Below are positions 36,530 to 46,391 of a stretch of 64,000 nucleotides of DNA, in pieces. Positions within the stretch are counted from its first letter, which is position 1; each line of letters begins with the position of its first letter. The notes beneath the pieces are model-generated. The model worked only from the letters and a program-made list of their open reading frames with translations, had not been told where the DNA came from and made no database searches. Origin of the DNA: Ophiodon elongatus. Its lineage: Eukaryota > Chordata > Actinopteri > Perciformes > Hexagrammidae. Where the stretch lies: the NCBI GenBank assembly GCA_016806645.1, contig JACSYO010001814.1, positions 429,001 through 493,000 on the forward strand. The letters are read 5' to 3'. The position numbers and the translations under genes were made by a program.

Positions 36530-39096
36530 TCATGTTCTTCATTCAGGTGTAGTGTTTCCTGCTTTTATTTTATTTTATTAAGTTGTTTCACTTCCCGCCT
36601 CTGTGATTGTCTGCCCCGCCCTCATCCGTCTCACCTGTCTCTCGTCACCTGTTCCCGCCTCCCCGATACTCGGTCACTATTTATACCGGCCCAGTGGCGC
36701 TCTGTACACGTTGGCCTGCTGTTTCCTGCTTGTTTTGTTGGACTCAAGCTCAAGCATTTCTTTTTAAATTAAATCATAGCGTTGCTTCTGCTGTCTTTTG
36801 ATTTGGGGTTATCGAGGTAACTTCAGGGTCCAGTCGTGCCTCACAGTCACAGACCGGTTCCTTTAATGTGATTATAAATTATGGAAGGGAACCTTCTTAC
36901 AGCTTCGAATTATGTTTTTATATTTATTTTATTTGCACTCAAGTCCGTTTCACACCGTCGGACATCCAGCTGAAAGAATAAGATTACATCTACTAACTTA
37001 ATTGAATACATACACGTAATTATAATTGGATCTGTCTAAAGGATATTATGGGATATATTATGAATCGGTTAACTTACACATTCACACGGTCTGTGATTTC
37101 CTACAAGCTGTCCTTCCTGCATTCGGCAGTTTCCCCCGTGTTACTTTCAGTCTGATTTATGTGTTTTTAACTTCTTCGTATTTCTCTGACATTATAGTTT
37201 CCTCTTTATATGTAAAAAGCGCCGCTCTGCTGTTGTCCATGTGTGTGATTGGTCAGATGTTGCAAACACTGTCACTACTAGTTTGTTTTTCCTTGTGTAG
37301 CCTAAAGAGACGACTGCATCCCATTGAGCGACCATGGAGCAACCCTGTGTACAATCGCAATAAATTAACCTTGGACCTTGAATATTATGTGTTGGGCTTT
37401 AGAGATTTTTTTTTTTTTTTAGAAGTTATTGATGGAGAAAAAAAAGACACTGAAGTTGAAAATCTGGTCTGGCTGTTTGTCCTGGCATCCGGGTCTATCA
37501 AGGGTTTAAAAAAAAGAAAACAGGATATTAGCATTTAAATCTCAGTCTTTATTGACTTCCATGTAGCCAATGGGAACACTGACCCACAGCAAACATGACA
37601 CATGTTCACATTCTCAATACTAAGTATGTGTTCTAATGAAACGTGTATATTTACATTTATCTCAAACTGTGCTCGGTACACCACGCTGCACAGTCCTTCT
37701 AACTAAATTGTCCTTCTGTAAGAAGACTCAGGCTTTCACTTTGAAAGAAAGAAAATGTTCATTAACATTTCTAAGTTTCATTCAACACAATCCCAACAGT
37801 AAGTGTCCTCAATGTTAAAGTGAGGTAAAACACATTTCACTATACAATCATTTGCGTCAAAACTATCACATATTACACATTAACTCAAGAGGCAAGACTA
37901 TTTCAGATGTAAATTACAGCTATGGGTGAGTAATGTATTTTAGAAGCATTTATTTATTTATTTATTTTTGTTGAAATTCTCTTTACCTCCCAACAGAAAT
38001 CAATGAATCAAATGGTCTGGAGAAAAGGTCACAAGCTGTGGCAATAGCCATGTTGGTTGTTTACATTTTTAGGGATCATTTTGGGGGCGTGGCTTTGGAG
38101 GAAGGCCTGAAGGGACCGGCCATCAGAGACGCCCACTTAACGACTTTCTTGCTAGAAAAGAGACTTTTGTGTTAGCGTTGAGCTAGTGCTGCTAGCTACT
38201 TTCATTAGCAAAGAGTTGGCAACACTGGGCTGAATTTTCAGGTCGGATCATCTTTTAACTCAAGCTTATTTTTGTTGGTTTCTCCAATGTTAACTACCCG
38301 AGCTTTAACGGTTAGGATTTCTATCACTAAACTCAAGCTTCTTGTTATTAAAGGATTTCTGTTTTGAAAATCAGGAGCAAAAACGGCAACAATCTTTGGG
38401 GAGAAAACAGTTCATAGATTATGAGTGTGGTCCAGAAAATGCTTTTTTTCCAAATACCAAACCACCTGGATTATTCCTGAAAATTGTGAATTTTCTTTTA
38501 TTTGTGAAACGTTAAAAACTTTAAAATCTCGTAGAAATGTAAATACAAAAGTTTAATAAAAAAAAAAAGAAGAAAATGGTAACTGAGCTTTTATTTATCA
38601 TACCATTTTGAACCCTTTGTTTCAGCTATAATGTAAAGTTTAGCACAATTTCCATTTACTTTAAGCTTTGCTTGCACGGTCGGTCAAAATAGGACAAAAC
38701 CAAACTTCACTGTCTAATTCTTGTCTTGACTTATTTTCCTGTTTCCTGTCCTGTTGCCAATGAGTCTATTTGACACACCAAAAAGCCACACGTGTTCTGT
38801 GAAAAGGCTAACTTTATGCTCTCCTTGTTTACTTATTCTCAACAAATTTTCCTGAGAAGACAAAACAGAGACTTTGTCACGTCTTTTCAGTGAATTATTT
38901 GATGAAATCCAAGTTTCTTCAGCCTCAGTCTGAAGTAAAGCTGTCCAGCATGACTGGCATTGTGCTGGATGCTTAAGGCTTCCAGCATGTAGCATAGTTA
39001 GCAAGGCGAGCATAGCTAGCATGCTAAGGATAGCTTCCCTTCACCGGATAACCTGTCAGGTATATGAGAAGAACTAATGAGTCTGGCGTTAGAGAC

Positions 39097-39099
<3 letters not shown>

Positions 39100-39150
<51 letters not shown>
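39100..39150. repeat. (TG)n microsatellite
   Basis: About 25 TG units. Confidence 0.93.
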
Positions 39151-39151
<1 letters not shown>

Positions 39152-39204
39152 CTCTCCATGTGTACACTACTCACATGCCTTTTAATAATATATCTGTATT
39201 CATA

Positions 39205-39785
39205 TTTAAAGGGGACCCCTCCCGAAAAGTCCAGTCTGCTCTGATTGGCTTGAGAGAAAAATCTGGTTCACCCATAGATTGTAAATAAGAGGTGGATGTT
39301 CAGCGTTTTGGCCGTCGCCATCTTGGCTTTTTGCAACCTGTGAGCAGAAGGGACCATATAAGGCTCTGGCAACCGCAGAGACCTGTCAATCACCTTGTAG
39401 CCCCGCCCTAAACCATACTCCTCTGTATGGTCTGTTTGACTCTAAATGGACCATAATTTACTAAATGAACATCATGCTGTATTGAAGAAGACTTGAAACT
39501 AGAGATTGAGACATAAACTCATGTTTACAATGTTTACTGAGGGAATAAATCAAGAGAGAAGTTTAAGACGCTTCAGCATTGGCTTCACTTTTCACAACCG
39601 GACGTTGCCGCCTGCGTGCACCTTTGCAAAAGTTAGTTCTCAAGCTGTGGGCGGTATACTCTCGTGAGCTTGTATGTGACAGAGGAAGGGGAACCAAATC
39701 TGAACGTCTTGTTGAATCACATGGTTCCAGATCAAGGCAGCCCACAAAAACTGAGTAGGTTGTCTTATTTCACAGTTTAAGGGTT
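39205..39785. mobile_element. second copy of the TTTAAAGGGGAC element, split by a nested repeat
   Basis: The left arm (TTTAAAGGGGACC, then AAGTCCAGTCTGCTCTGATT) matches 26835-27005. The right arm (GATCAAGGCAGCCCACAAAA, GGTTGTCTTATTTCAC) matches 27077-27120. About 350 bp of family X (39271-39620) sits between them. The far inverted-repeat end is missing. Confidence 0.65.
39271..39620 (+). repeat. family X copy nested inside another element
   Basis: Starts CCCATAGATTGTAAATAAGA, includes GTCGCCATCTTGGC (YY1-like, 39314-39327), CCTGTCAATCACCTTGTAGC, and ends with GGCTTCACTTTTCACAACCG and GTTGCCGCCTG. The CTCF-like units are missing from this copy. Confidence 0.75.
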
Positions 39786-39792
39786 GGTTCAT

Positions 39793-39798
39793 TTTATT
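39793..39798 (-). terminator. candidate poly(A) signal for abra
   Basis: Plus-strand TTTATT is AATAAA on the minus strand, 205 bp past the abra stop. It would give a 3' UTR of about 0.2 kb containing a TG/AC microsatellite (39832-39856), and it lies just past the edge of a truncated interspersed element. Confidence 0.5.
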
Positions 39799-39831
39799 TT
39801 ACTGATTACTAAAACTATCATTTCCTTCCGA

Positions 39832-39856
39832 TGTGTGTGTGTGTGTGTGTGTGTGT
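39832..39856. repeat. (GT)n microsatellite in the predicted abra 3' UTR
   Basis: About 12 GT units on the plus strand, AC on the abra transcript strand. Confidence 0.9.
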
Positions 39857-40003
39857 TGTCGTTGATAATATTACAATCATACTTCATTATATTTCTGTTT
39901 CTTCCAAATATTCTTCCATTTTTCTTGCGTACACGATGTAGCATTGTGGCTAGCCCGAATAGCATTATCTGTCTAGACGAGCCGATGGGCATCGCGCCCG
40001 TCC

Positions 40004-40441
40004 TCAGTCCCTCAATGTAATGATGACGTCATCGTCCTGTCCTTTCCACAGCATCTCCCCATCAAAGTCCAGCATCTTGTGTTTGCGGCAGCGCAGCACG
40101 ATGCCCACCACCTTATCCGAGATCTTCACGTAGCGGTCGAAGAGGCGGCCGAAGGAGATGATGGTCCTCCCCTCTTTGTCCTTGATGCCCATGTCCCTGA
40201 TGATCCACACCATCTCCTCCATCTCCTTGTGGACGTGCTTCTGGGCCCGGTCGCCCCTCTCCGCCGTCCTGGAGCCGTCTTTGGGTCGGCCGTAGCCGTC
40301 GTCGCCCTTGCGGAGGCGCTGGGCCATGGCGTACTCGTGGTCGAACTCCTCGCTGAAGGGGTTGAGCTTCTGGCCCTCCATGTGCTGCTCGGACCACTGC
40401 TGCCAGCGCCGTTTGACGTCATTCCTCGTGTTGATCTTAAT
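40004..40441 (-). CDS. abra: abra exon 2: actin-binding segment and COSTARS domain
   Basis: The acceptor reads TTTCCCCTCCAG on the minus strand (AG at 40442-40443). The exon is in phase 0 and encodes 145 residues plus TGA (40004-40006). It starts IKINTRNDVKRRWQQWSEQH, then MEGQKLNPFSEEFDHEYAMA, the conserved actin-binding part. The COSTARS domain follows: KGDDGYGRPKDGSRTAER, FGRLFDRYVKISDKVVGIVL, FDGEMLWKGQDDDVIITLRD. Human ABRA has the same order and spacing. The exon is markedly GC-rich compared with its flanks. Long open frames on the opposite strand and in other frames here are shadows of this exon. Confidence 0.96.
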   Translation of the reverse strand: MKINTRNDVKRRWQQWSEQHMEGQKLNPFSEEFDHEYAMAQRLRKGDDGYGRPKDGSRTAERGDRAQKHVHKEMEEMVWIIRDMGIKDKEGRTIISFGRLFDRYVKISDKVVGIVLRCRKHKMLDFDGEMLWKGQDDDVIITLRD

Positions 40442-41005
40442 CTGGAGGGGAAAGATGGTGGGACGGTTAACATCAGAGTTTACAGATTATCTGAGCATTT
40501 TCATACGAACCACTGGGCAAAGCAAAACCTCTCATGTACATTAGGTTCTTCATTGATGATACACTTAACCCATCTCTTCCTTTGCGAAGCACCCTTATAC
40601 ATATACACTAATGGAAATACTGTATATCTGCTCATATAAATTATACTGTACAACCTTGAGGATCAAGTGAAAGTGACTTTTTATGATCTAAAAATTGAAA
40701 CTTTTGGGATTTTCACTTTTTTTTGGTGTGAAACAGCAATTTTATTACAAAAAATAAAATATTTAACAATAACAACGACTTCTCAACTCTCCCTTTTCCT
40801 CCCTTTCTCATTTTGTTTTTGTCTCCCCTCTCCATTAATCAAAATCTTCTTATGCTATGTTCACGTTACGAATGACAAAAACAAAATATGCTACAACGTT
40901 GAAGTGTTGCTCTAGCTCTCGTTGACGTATTTATGTTGATAAAAAGCACTGAGAACTGATCAGGCGGCAACCTCCGGCTCTGTCGAAGGAAGCCAATGCC
41001 GAAAT

Positions 41006-41530
41006 TGTCTTAAAACTTGCATTCTCTCTCCTGACCACCAGGGGGTGACTCCTCTGGTTGTATAGAAGTCAAAGCTTCATGTGTTAAAGCTGCATTCTCT
41101 CTCCTGACCACCAGGGGGGACTCCTCTGGTTGTATAGAAGTCAAAGCTCATGGTTAAAGCTGCATTCTCTCTCCTGACCACCAGGGGCGACTCCTCTGGT
41201 TGTATAGAAGTCTATAGAAAATGACTCTACTTCTCTCTTGATTTATTCCCTCAGTAAACATTGTAAACATGAGTTTATGTCTCAATCTCTAGTTTCAAGT
41301 CTTCTTCAATACAGCATGATGTTCATTTAGTAAATTATGGTCCATTTAGAGTCAAACAGACCATAAGGCAAGGGATGCTTTAGGGGCGGGGCTACAAGGT
41401 GATTGACAGGTCGCTGCCGCTAACAGAGACGTATACGCCGTCTCTACGTCACTCCTCCACATTCATAACGACATAACCAACGGGTGACGTCACAATGACT
41501 ACATCCACTTCTAATATACAGTATGTGGAA
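41006..41530 (-). repeat. family X copy in the abra intron, with three CTCF-like units
   Basis: On the plus strand a ~70-bp unit containing CTCTCCTGACCACCAGGGG and GACTCCTCTGGTTGTATAGA is repeated three times (41011-41216). It is followed by TTCAATACAGCATGATGTTC, GATTGACAGGTCGCTGCCGC and a TATATACAGT end. The CTCF-like cores lie at 41032-41050, 41105-41123 and 41175-41193, all pointing rightwards. Confidence 0.78.
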
Positions 41531-41694
41531 CTGATTAACATAATTTTGGTTGGTTGACGCTTCACCTCTGAAAATAGTTGAGACCAGCTCAACTTTTGTT
41601 TTCGTGTCACGCAGCGACAATTGTCGGACGACTGTTTGTAGCTTCCATTGAAAATGACTTGTAGCCTGTTGCTTTGCCACCCGTCCTATTCCAG

Positions 41695-41955
41695 CTGTTC
41701 TACTACCCCAACCTTCCTCTGTTCCCTCTTTCCCTCCTTCCTTTGTTCCCTCTCTCCCTCCTTCCCCTGTTCCCTCTCTCCCTCCTTCCTCTGTTCCCTC
41801 TCTCCCTCCTTCCTCTGTTCTCCTCTGTTCCCTCTCTCCCTCCTTCCTCTGTTCTCCTCTGTTCCCTCTCTCCCTCCTTCCTCTCTCCCTCCTTCCTCTG
41901 TTCTCCTCTGTTCCCTCTCTCCCTCCTTCCTCTCTCCCTCCTTCCTCTGTTTCCC
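41695..41955. repeat. pyrimidine-rich minisatellite
   Basis: Units of CCCTCTCTCCCTCCTTCCTC and CTGTTCTCCTCTGTT are repeated in varied combinations. The plus strand is almost pure pyrimidine over 250 bp, a potential triplex-forming tract inside the abra intron. Confidence 0.88.
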
Positions 41956-42530
41956 CTCAGCTTGCCAGGCCATTAGATAAGTGTCACCGTATCTCTTTGG
42001 TATTTGCTCTTTGAAAAGTGAAGAGGTGTCACAGAGGGACCTTTTAACGAAAAATGTGGAACTAAATTCTTCATTTGCTTGAGTTAAATTATTCATTTAT
42101 TATTATTAAAATGTTTAAATAATACATTTGTCACATTTTGAATAAAGAACTTGTTATAGAGTATTTTACATTATGTTATTTTATTTTATTTACTTTTCTT
42201 TAAGGCTATCTAACCAATATGTTCACATGTTTCTTTGATCCTGACCAACATATCATTAAGTGCCAAGAAATTTACATTCAATGGACCTATAGCCAACTCA
42301 TCCAAATATAGATCAAAATTAATAAATTAAATTAAATGTCCTTACACTCCTAATATATGTTGAAGGTTTCTTATTTTTCTGTCAACAATTCTTCCGTGTC
42401 TGCCTCTCATATAACCACCCCTCTTGTCCCAGGCCCTTCACCACCTAAAGGTCAGCTTGGAGAACACGTTGCAGAGCACGACTAGATTTATTTACATATA
42501 TTCCATTGCAGCTTGTGTCTTTATGAGTTG

Positions 42531-42560
42531 CCCCCCCCCCCCGACCCCCAACCCCCCCTC
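42531..42560. repeat. C-rich tract
   Basis: About twelve C residues followed by GACCCCCAACCCCCCC, making several C-runs in close series. Confidence 0.8.
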
Positions 42561-43944
42561 AAACCGGCTCCTTTGCCTTTTATAGGAGACGTTCTTGTGT
42601 TGTGCAACTGTTGTGCAGTTTGGTGTCCGTGAGAGGAGGTTGGATTTTATCCAGGAGACGTCAAAGGGACCTCTGCTTAAACTTGCTTATCCACGCCGTG
42701 TGACATTCATGCTGTAATTCTTTTAGTCCTCTGCTGTGTGTTTTGAGTCAAGAGGAACATTTATTGTAGTTGCTGAAGAAACTCACGCGTGTCTGGTCAC
42801 AGCAACGATGCAGTTCTACTCTGCTCAGCGTCGGCCTTCTTCTATAAGCCGCTCACCAACATCACGACAATGTGCAAACAACTATCTCACCACTTGTATC
42901 ACAAAGTAAGAAGTCCGGGTCTTCTTTCATCTGACATCACTGTTTTTGAACTTGTCTTTCTGTACTTTGTAAGGACACATTGCAAAAAGTTCCCTTTTTG
43001 GTTATTATTATTATTATTATTTTGGAAGGGCATTCCTTAAAAGAGGTTTAGTAGGTAAAGCTGGGGTATAACATTTTAGTTGTATTTGTTGAAATGCTCT
43101 TAACATCCCGGGAGTGGTTTTAGAACAGATCCTTTAAGTGACTGATGTCCGTGTTGGAGACTTGGCAACTTTATCGAAAGATTTAGCAACTTTCAGAGCA
43201 TCCTTCATTGGAAAAAGAATTGGCAACCCTGTTTTGACGTTAAATAATTAAAACAATCTAGCTGGTCTCTCCAGTGTTACCTACTCAAGCTTATCTACAA
43301 GAGCCACGAGCTGCATGCAGAGAACCGTCTTTCAGACTTCCAAAGGCACAATAAAGGAACTATTGAAATTCCCCTTCCACCACTACCATTTTGTTTGTTC
43401 TTTTCAATACGAATAACCATAACTTGTTGATTATCTAAAACGATGCACATTTCAGGAATGATCACATGCAGTGTCACGTAGCCAGCTATCGTCAATATCA
43501 TTTGATGTAACTACGATCCCAAAGCCATCCTTCTTTTTCATTGAGTGTCATTTTAAGTTAATTTAAAGCAGCAGCAGAACGTATCATCTTATGAAGCCGC
43601 GTTAGCCAACAAATGCCTTTTTTATGAATCTAGCCGCCATGGAACTATACTATCATCCGTTTGGAGTCGTGTTTCTGGCTAAATGATATCTGTCCAACAT
43701 TCACTGTCCATGTAGCTCTTGCTTTGTCTTTTGGTTTATTTTAAGGTATTTTGCTGTAAACCGCTGTCTCCCATTGTTGGTAGCCGGGTTGACCGTATAT
43801 GTGCTGTAAAATCCAAACAATGAGATAAAAGAGGCTAAAAAGGTCTGTGAAGCCGAGAAGTTGGTCGCTGCAAGTGACACAGTTATCTGAGCCATTGTTA
43901 ATATAAATATAATAACTGGCGTAGCTTTACATTTAGGTTAAATT

Positions 43945-44187
43945 CATAGACCGTATATAAGAAGCGGACGCTGAGTCATCGTGATGTCACTCATTGGTTT
44001 GTGGACGGCTGTTTTGAAGCCTCGAGTCCGGCTGTTTCGCCGTCGCCATCTTGGATTACGACCGTCGCCGTGTTGTTGTTGTTTTTTTTTTTTTGCAACC
44101 AATGAACAGAAGTTACTTTATTTGGAGTGTGGAGGACACTTCCATATTGGCTTTACTCAGCAGAAGCTTAGGTTGCCGCCTGGTTAA
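43945..44187 (+). repeat. family X copy next to abra exon 1
   Basis: CATAGACCGTATATAAGAAG, TCATTGGTTTGTGGACGGCT, GTCGCCATCTTGG (YY1-like, 44042-44054), GCAACCAATGAACAGAAGT and the end GTTGCCGCCTGGTTA. An internal deletion removes the CTCF-like units. It ends about 30 bp from the predicted abra donor and overlaps no codon of the preferred model. Confidence 0.78.
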
Positions 44188-44218
44188 ATTCCTATTATGG
44201 TGGTAACTTTATATCCAC

Positions 44219-44890
44219 ATGTTTCGACTTGTTTCCCTCCTCCGTGATGAACCACTCTACCTTGGGCCTGTTGGTCTGTTTGGATGTCAGGATGTGTCCC
44301 TGCTCAGTTTTTGATTCGCTGTTGTCGCTGAGCCCCGCCTCCTCTCCCAGCCCGCTGTCCTCCGTGTCGACACTGCTGCTCCTTGACCCCAGCTTCTTGT
44401 CCTGCAGCAAAAGCTTCCTGTCTTGGATGACTCCGCCTCCCGCGCTCTGCAGCGCCCTCATCTGGCGCCGCCGTGTCGGCGACTCGTTGCCCAAGTAAGG
44501 CTTGCTCTCCCCGGGGCCCGACTCCATCTTGCCCCGGATGGCGTTGACCACGTCGCTGCTGCTGCACTCGCTGCGTTTGGGCTGCACGGTCTTGTTCACC
44601 GATCCGGTCCGGATCTTACTCCCGCCGCTGTCGGAGGCGTCCGCCGCGATTACGCGTGGAGTGACGGTCAGTTTGGCCTCGTGGTTGCGCTCTTTCACGT
44701 CGGCCTCCTCAACGGATGTCGGCATCCAGCCGCTCGGGATGGAGTCCTGCTTGTCGGAGTGTTCGCTGGCCCAACCCTGCCAGCTCTTGGCCAAGTTGGC
44801 CACCATGGCGGCGCATTTTATCTTCCGTACCGCCCGTTTGAACGCCTGAGGCTCCTTCGGTGAAACCGCGGTGGTCCCACCGCCACTCAT
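44219..44890 (-). CDS. abra: abra exon 1: N-terminal region of ABRA/STARS
   Basis: The start codon at 44888-44890 sits in a strong context (GTCACCATGA on the minus strand), and no better upstream start is visible. The exon encodes residues 1-224. A basic block lies at about 18-40 (FKRAVRKIKCAAMVANLAKS, then WQGWASEH). A conserved ESPTRRR is at about 136-142 and SSSVDTEDSGLGEEA at about 171-185. The middle is low-complexity and charged, as in the family. The donor is not certain. CAT|GTGGAT at 44219 best fits the mammalian protein, because the residues before it (WFITEEGNKSKH) align with the mammalian segment ahead of RWQQW. A donor at AAG|GTAGAG (44261) would also keep the frame and give 355 residues. 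The frame stays open for seven more codons past 44219 before TAA at 44195. Confidence 0.92.
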
Positions 44891-45257
44891 GGTGACGGGG
44901 TACCAGAGGAAATTGGTTTTCTTAGGTGGGAAAAGTCCAGTTTCTAGTCCTAAAAATCTTTTGAATCTCCCAAAAAGGCTCTGGTTGTGTCTTCGTAAAG
45001 AAAAAATTCTCGTAAAAAAGAAAGAGAAAATTTTTTTTTTTCAAATTCCGACTAAAATCTCAGAAAGTCTTCACTCGCAAAAAAAAAAAAAAAATGTTCC
45101 AGGTGGTTATGGACGAAAAATATTTTGCCTCGGTCTATGATCTAGAAAAAACATCCGGAGCCTTCCAAGATTGTCGGTCAGTGTGTGAGCGGCCGGCGTG
45201 AAGAGTGCGAGGTCTTTGGCTTTAATCCCCTGCTGAAGCCCCTCTGGCTCCACACCG

Positions 45258-45269
45258 ACCTTTAAATAG
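45258..45269 (-). promoter_or_regulatory. TATA-like / MEF2-like site upstream of abra
   Basis: The minus strand reads CCTATTTAAAGG about 370 bp upstream of the abra start codon. TATTTAAA is TATA-like, and CTATTTAAAG differs by one base from the MEF2 consensus YTAWWWWTAR. If used as a TATA box, transcription would start near 45230 and give a 5' UTR of about 340 nt. The mammalian ABRA promoter is a MEF2 target. The core-promoter role here is inferred from position and motif only. Confidence 0.4.
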
Positions 45270-45369
45270 GGAAGGGTCGCGAAGGAAGTGATGTCGCACG
45301 GCGTCCACGTGAGACGGGAGACGGGAGTCCAGTGTCAACATTCTTGTTGTTGCTGGCACAGGTTTGCGA

Positions 45370-45370
45370 G

Positions 45371-45432
<62 letters not shown>
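45370..45432. repeat. (GC)n-(CA)n tract in the abra upstream region
   Basis: A short GC run passes into about 27 CA units, 480-540 bp upstream of the abra start. Alternating purine-pyrimidine, so potential Z-DNA. Confidence 0.93.
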
Positions 45433-45434
<2 letters not shown>

Positions 45435-45565
45435 GTGACTGAGGAGTGGAATATCTACCAGTGGGATCCAGGGAACAGGTGCCCAGAGTTTTTAACGACT
45501 CAGAGGTTTCTGTCCTCACAAAACGGGCCTTCGCTCTGAGTCATCCTGCTCCACACGGGGGACCG

Positions 45566-45566
<1 letters not shown>

Positions 45567-45622
<56 letters not shown>
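45567..45622. repeat. (TG)n tract in the abra upstream region
   Basis: About 27 TG units, complementary to the CA tract 135 bp away. Confidence 0.93.
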
Positions 45623-45624
<2 letters not shown>

Positions 45625-45630
45625 CATTGT

Positions 45631-45640
45631 GTATAAATAG
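45631..45640 (-). promoter_or_regulatory. second MEF2-like site upstream of abra
   Basis: The minus strand reads CTATTTATAC, matching the MEF2 consensus at nine of ten positions. It lies about 740 bp upstream of the abra start codon, immediately beyond a long TG tract. A CACGTG E-box is at 45306-45311 between the two MEF2-like sites. Confidence 0.35.
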
Positions 45641-45745
45641 GCATGCTTTCATTCAAATGCACAACGTTCCTTTATTGCATGCTTTGTTCACTTTGTGACT
45701 GTGTGAGTGTGACATCCTAAATTGTGGGTGACCTACAGTCTGGAG

Positions 45746-45764
45746 TGTGTGTGCGTGCGTGTGT

Positions 45765-45806
<42 letters not shown>
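45746..45806. repeat. (GT)n tract with interruptions
   Basis: GT units interrupted by GTGC and GTAT, the third such tract within 450 bp. Confidence 0.9.
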
Positions 45807-45808
<2 letters not shown>

Positions 45809-46353
45809 CTGGGACTATTTCAGTATGTGTGAATATGTGAGTGCGAAATTCTGGATTATGACTCATAAACTGTCTGCAGGTTTCGCTTTTTTTGGGCTGA
45901 TCTCCCAACGGCTGGTAAACTGAACAATTCTATCAGCCAAAACATTTTTTCAGCATAAAACTGATTAAGATAAAAGGGCCATTCCACCGATTGATTCTGT
46001 GATTACGCGCTGAAACACAAAACAACTCAAGTGCAGCTCCGTGTGAGCGTCCTCGGCCTCGGTGACGCTTCATTATCGCAAATGATCTGAAAACGGTGCC
46101 AAACTCTACATAAATAGTCAGTGTCAGATGTTTAAGTCTTTTACACCGACTGCTTCTGTACGTTCATCGAAAACGAGTCTGTTTAATTTAGTAATGAACA
46201 AAGAAACTGCCACAGTCTAATGAAGCTGTTTAATTTCCAGCACATATTCCCCGGTGTTTTACCCTCACATGGCTCGTTACACAATATGTAAATTATGATG
46301 CGAGTTTCTCCCTTAAAAAAGCTCATTAGTGACGGCCACTGTGAGAGGGGATT

Positions 46354-46391
46354 ATATATATATATATAAATATAAATATATATATATATAT
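46354..46391. repeat. (AT)n tract with interruptions
   Basis: AT units interrupted by AAATATAAAT. A further AT-rich palindromic stretch lies at 46744-46790. Confidence 0.85.

Larger units (their letters stand above)
26331..39204. other. intergenic region between rims4 and abra, repeat-rich, no gene supported
   Basis: I read both strands and found no open frame with recognisable protein homology. The region holds a ~320-bp inverted-repeat element (26835-27154), two copies of a repeat with the motif CCAGGCTGTAAAC (29563 and 34293), family Z copies (29180 and 32440), several microsatellites, one of two copies of a ~190-bp repeat (35870), and the second copy of the small inverted-repeat element (36334). 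Confidence 0.7.
40442..44218 (-). other. abra intron (3.8 kb) with repeats
   Basis: No other exon recognised. It contains a nearly full-length minus-strand family X element with three CTCF-like units (about 41006-41530), a pyrimidine minisatellite (41695-41955), a C-rich stretch (42531-42560), a further interspersed repeat (about 43040-43310), and a plus-strand family X copy (43945-44187) that ends about 30 bp from exon 1. Confidence 0.75.
40004..44890 (-). other. abra: abra gene span (two coding exons)
   Basis: Two minus-strand exons, 44219-44890 and 40004-40441, join in phase 0 to give a 369-residue protein, close to the 381 residues of human ABRA. ABRA (STARS, striated muscle activator of Rho signalling) is a sarcomeric actin-binding protein that promotes actin polymerisation and so releases MRTF to SRF. 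The N-terminal KRAVRKIKCAAMVANLAKSW block, the SVDTEDSG block, the RWQQWSEQH block, QKLNPFSEEFD, and a complete C-terminal COSTARS domain all match. The gene converges with rims4. Because its neighbour is rims4 rather than RIMS2, it may be a second ABRA-type paralogue, so the symbol is at family level. Confidence 0.93.

Noticed and set aside
40079..40639. 186-codon plus-strand open frame over abra exon 2
   Set aside because: Antisense shadow of a GC-rich exon. The minus-strand frame has clear COSTARS homology and good splice sites.
44423..44863. 146-codon plus-strand open frame over abra exon 1
   Set aside because: Antisense shadow of the abra coding exon, with no recognisable protein.
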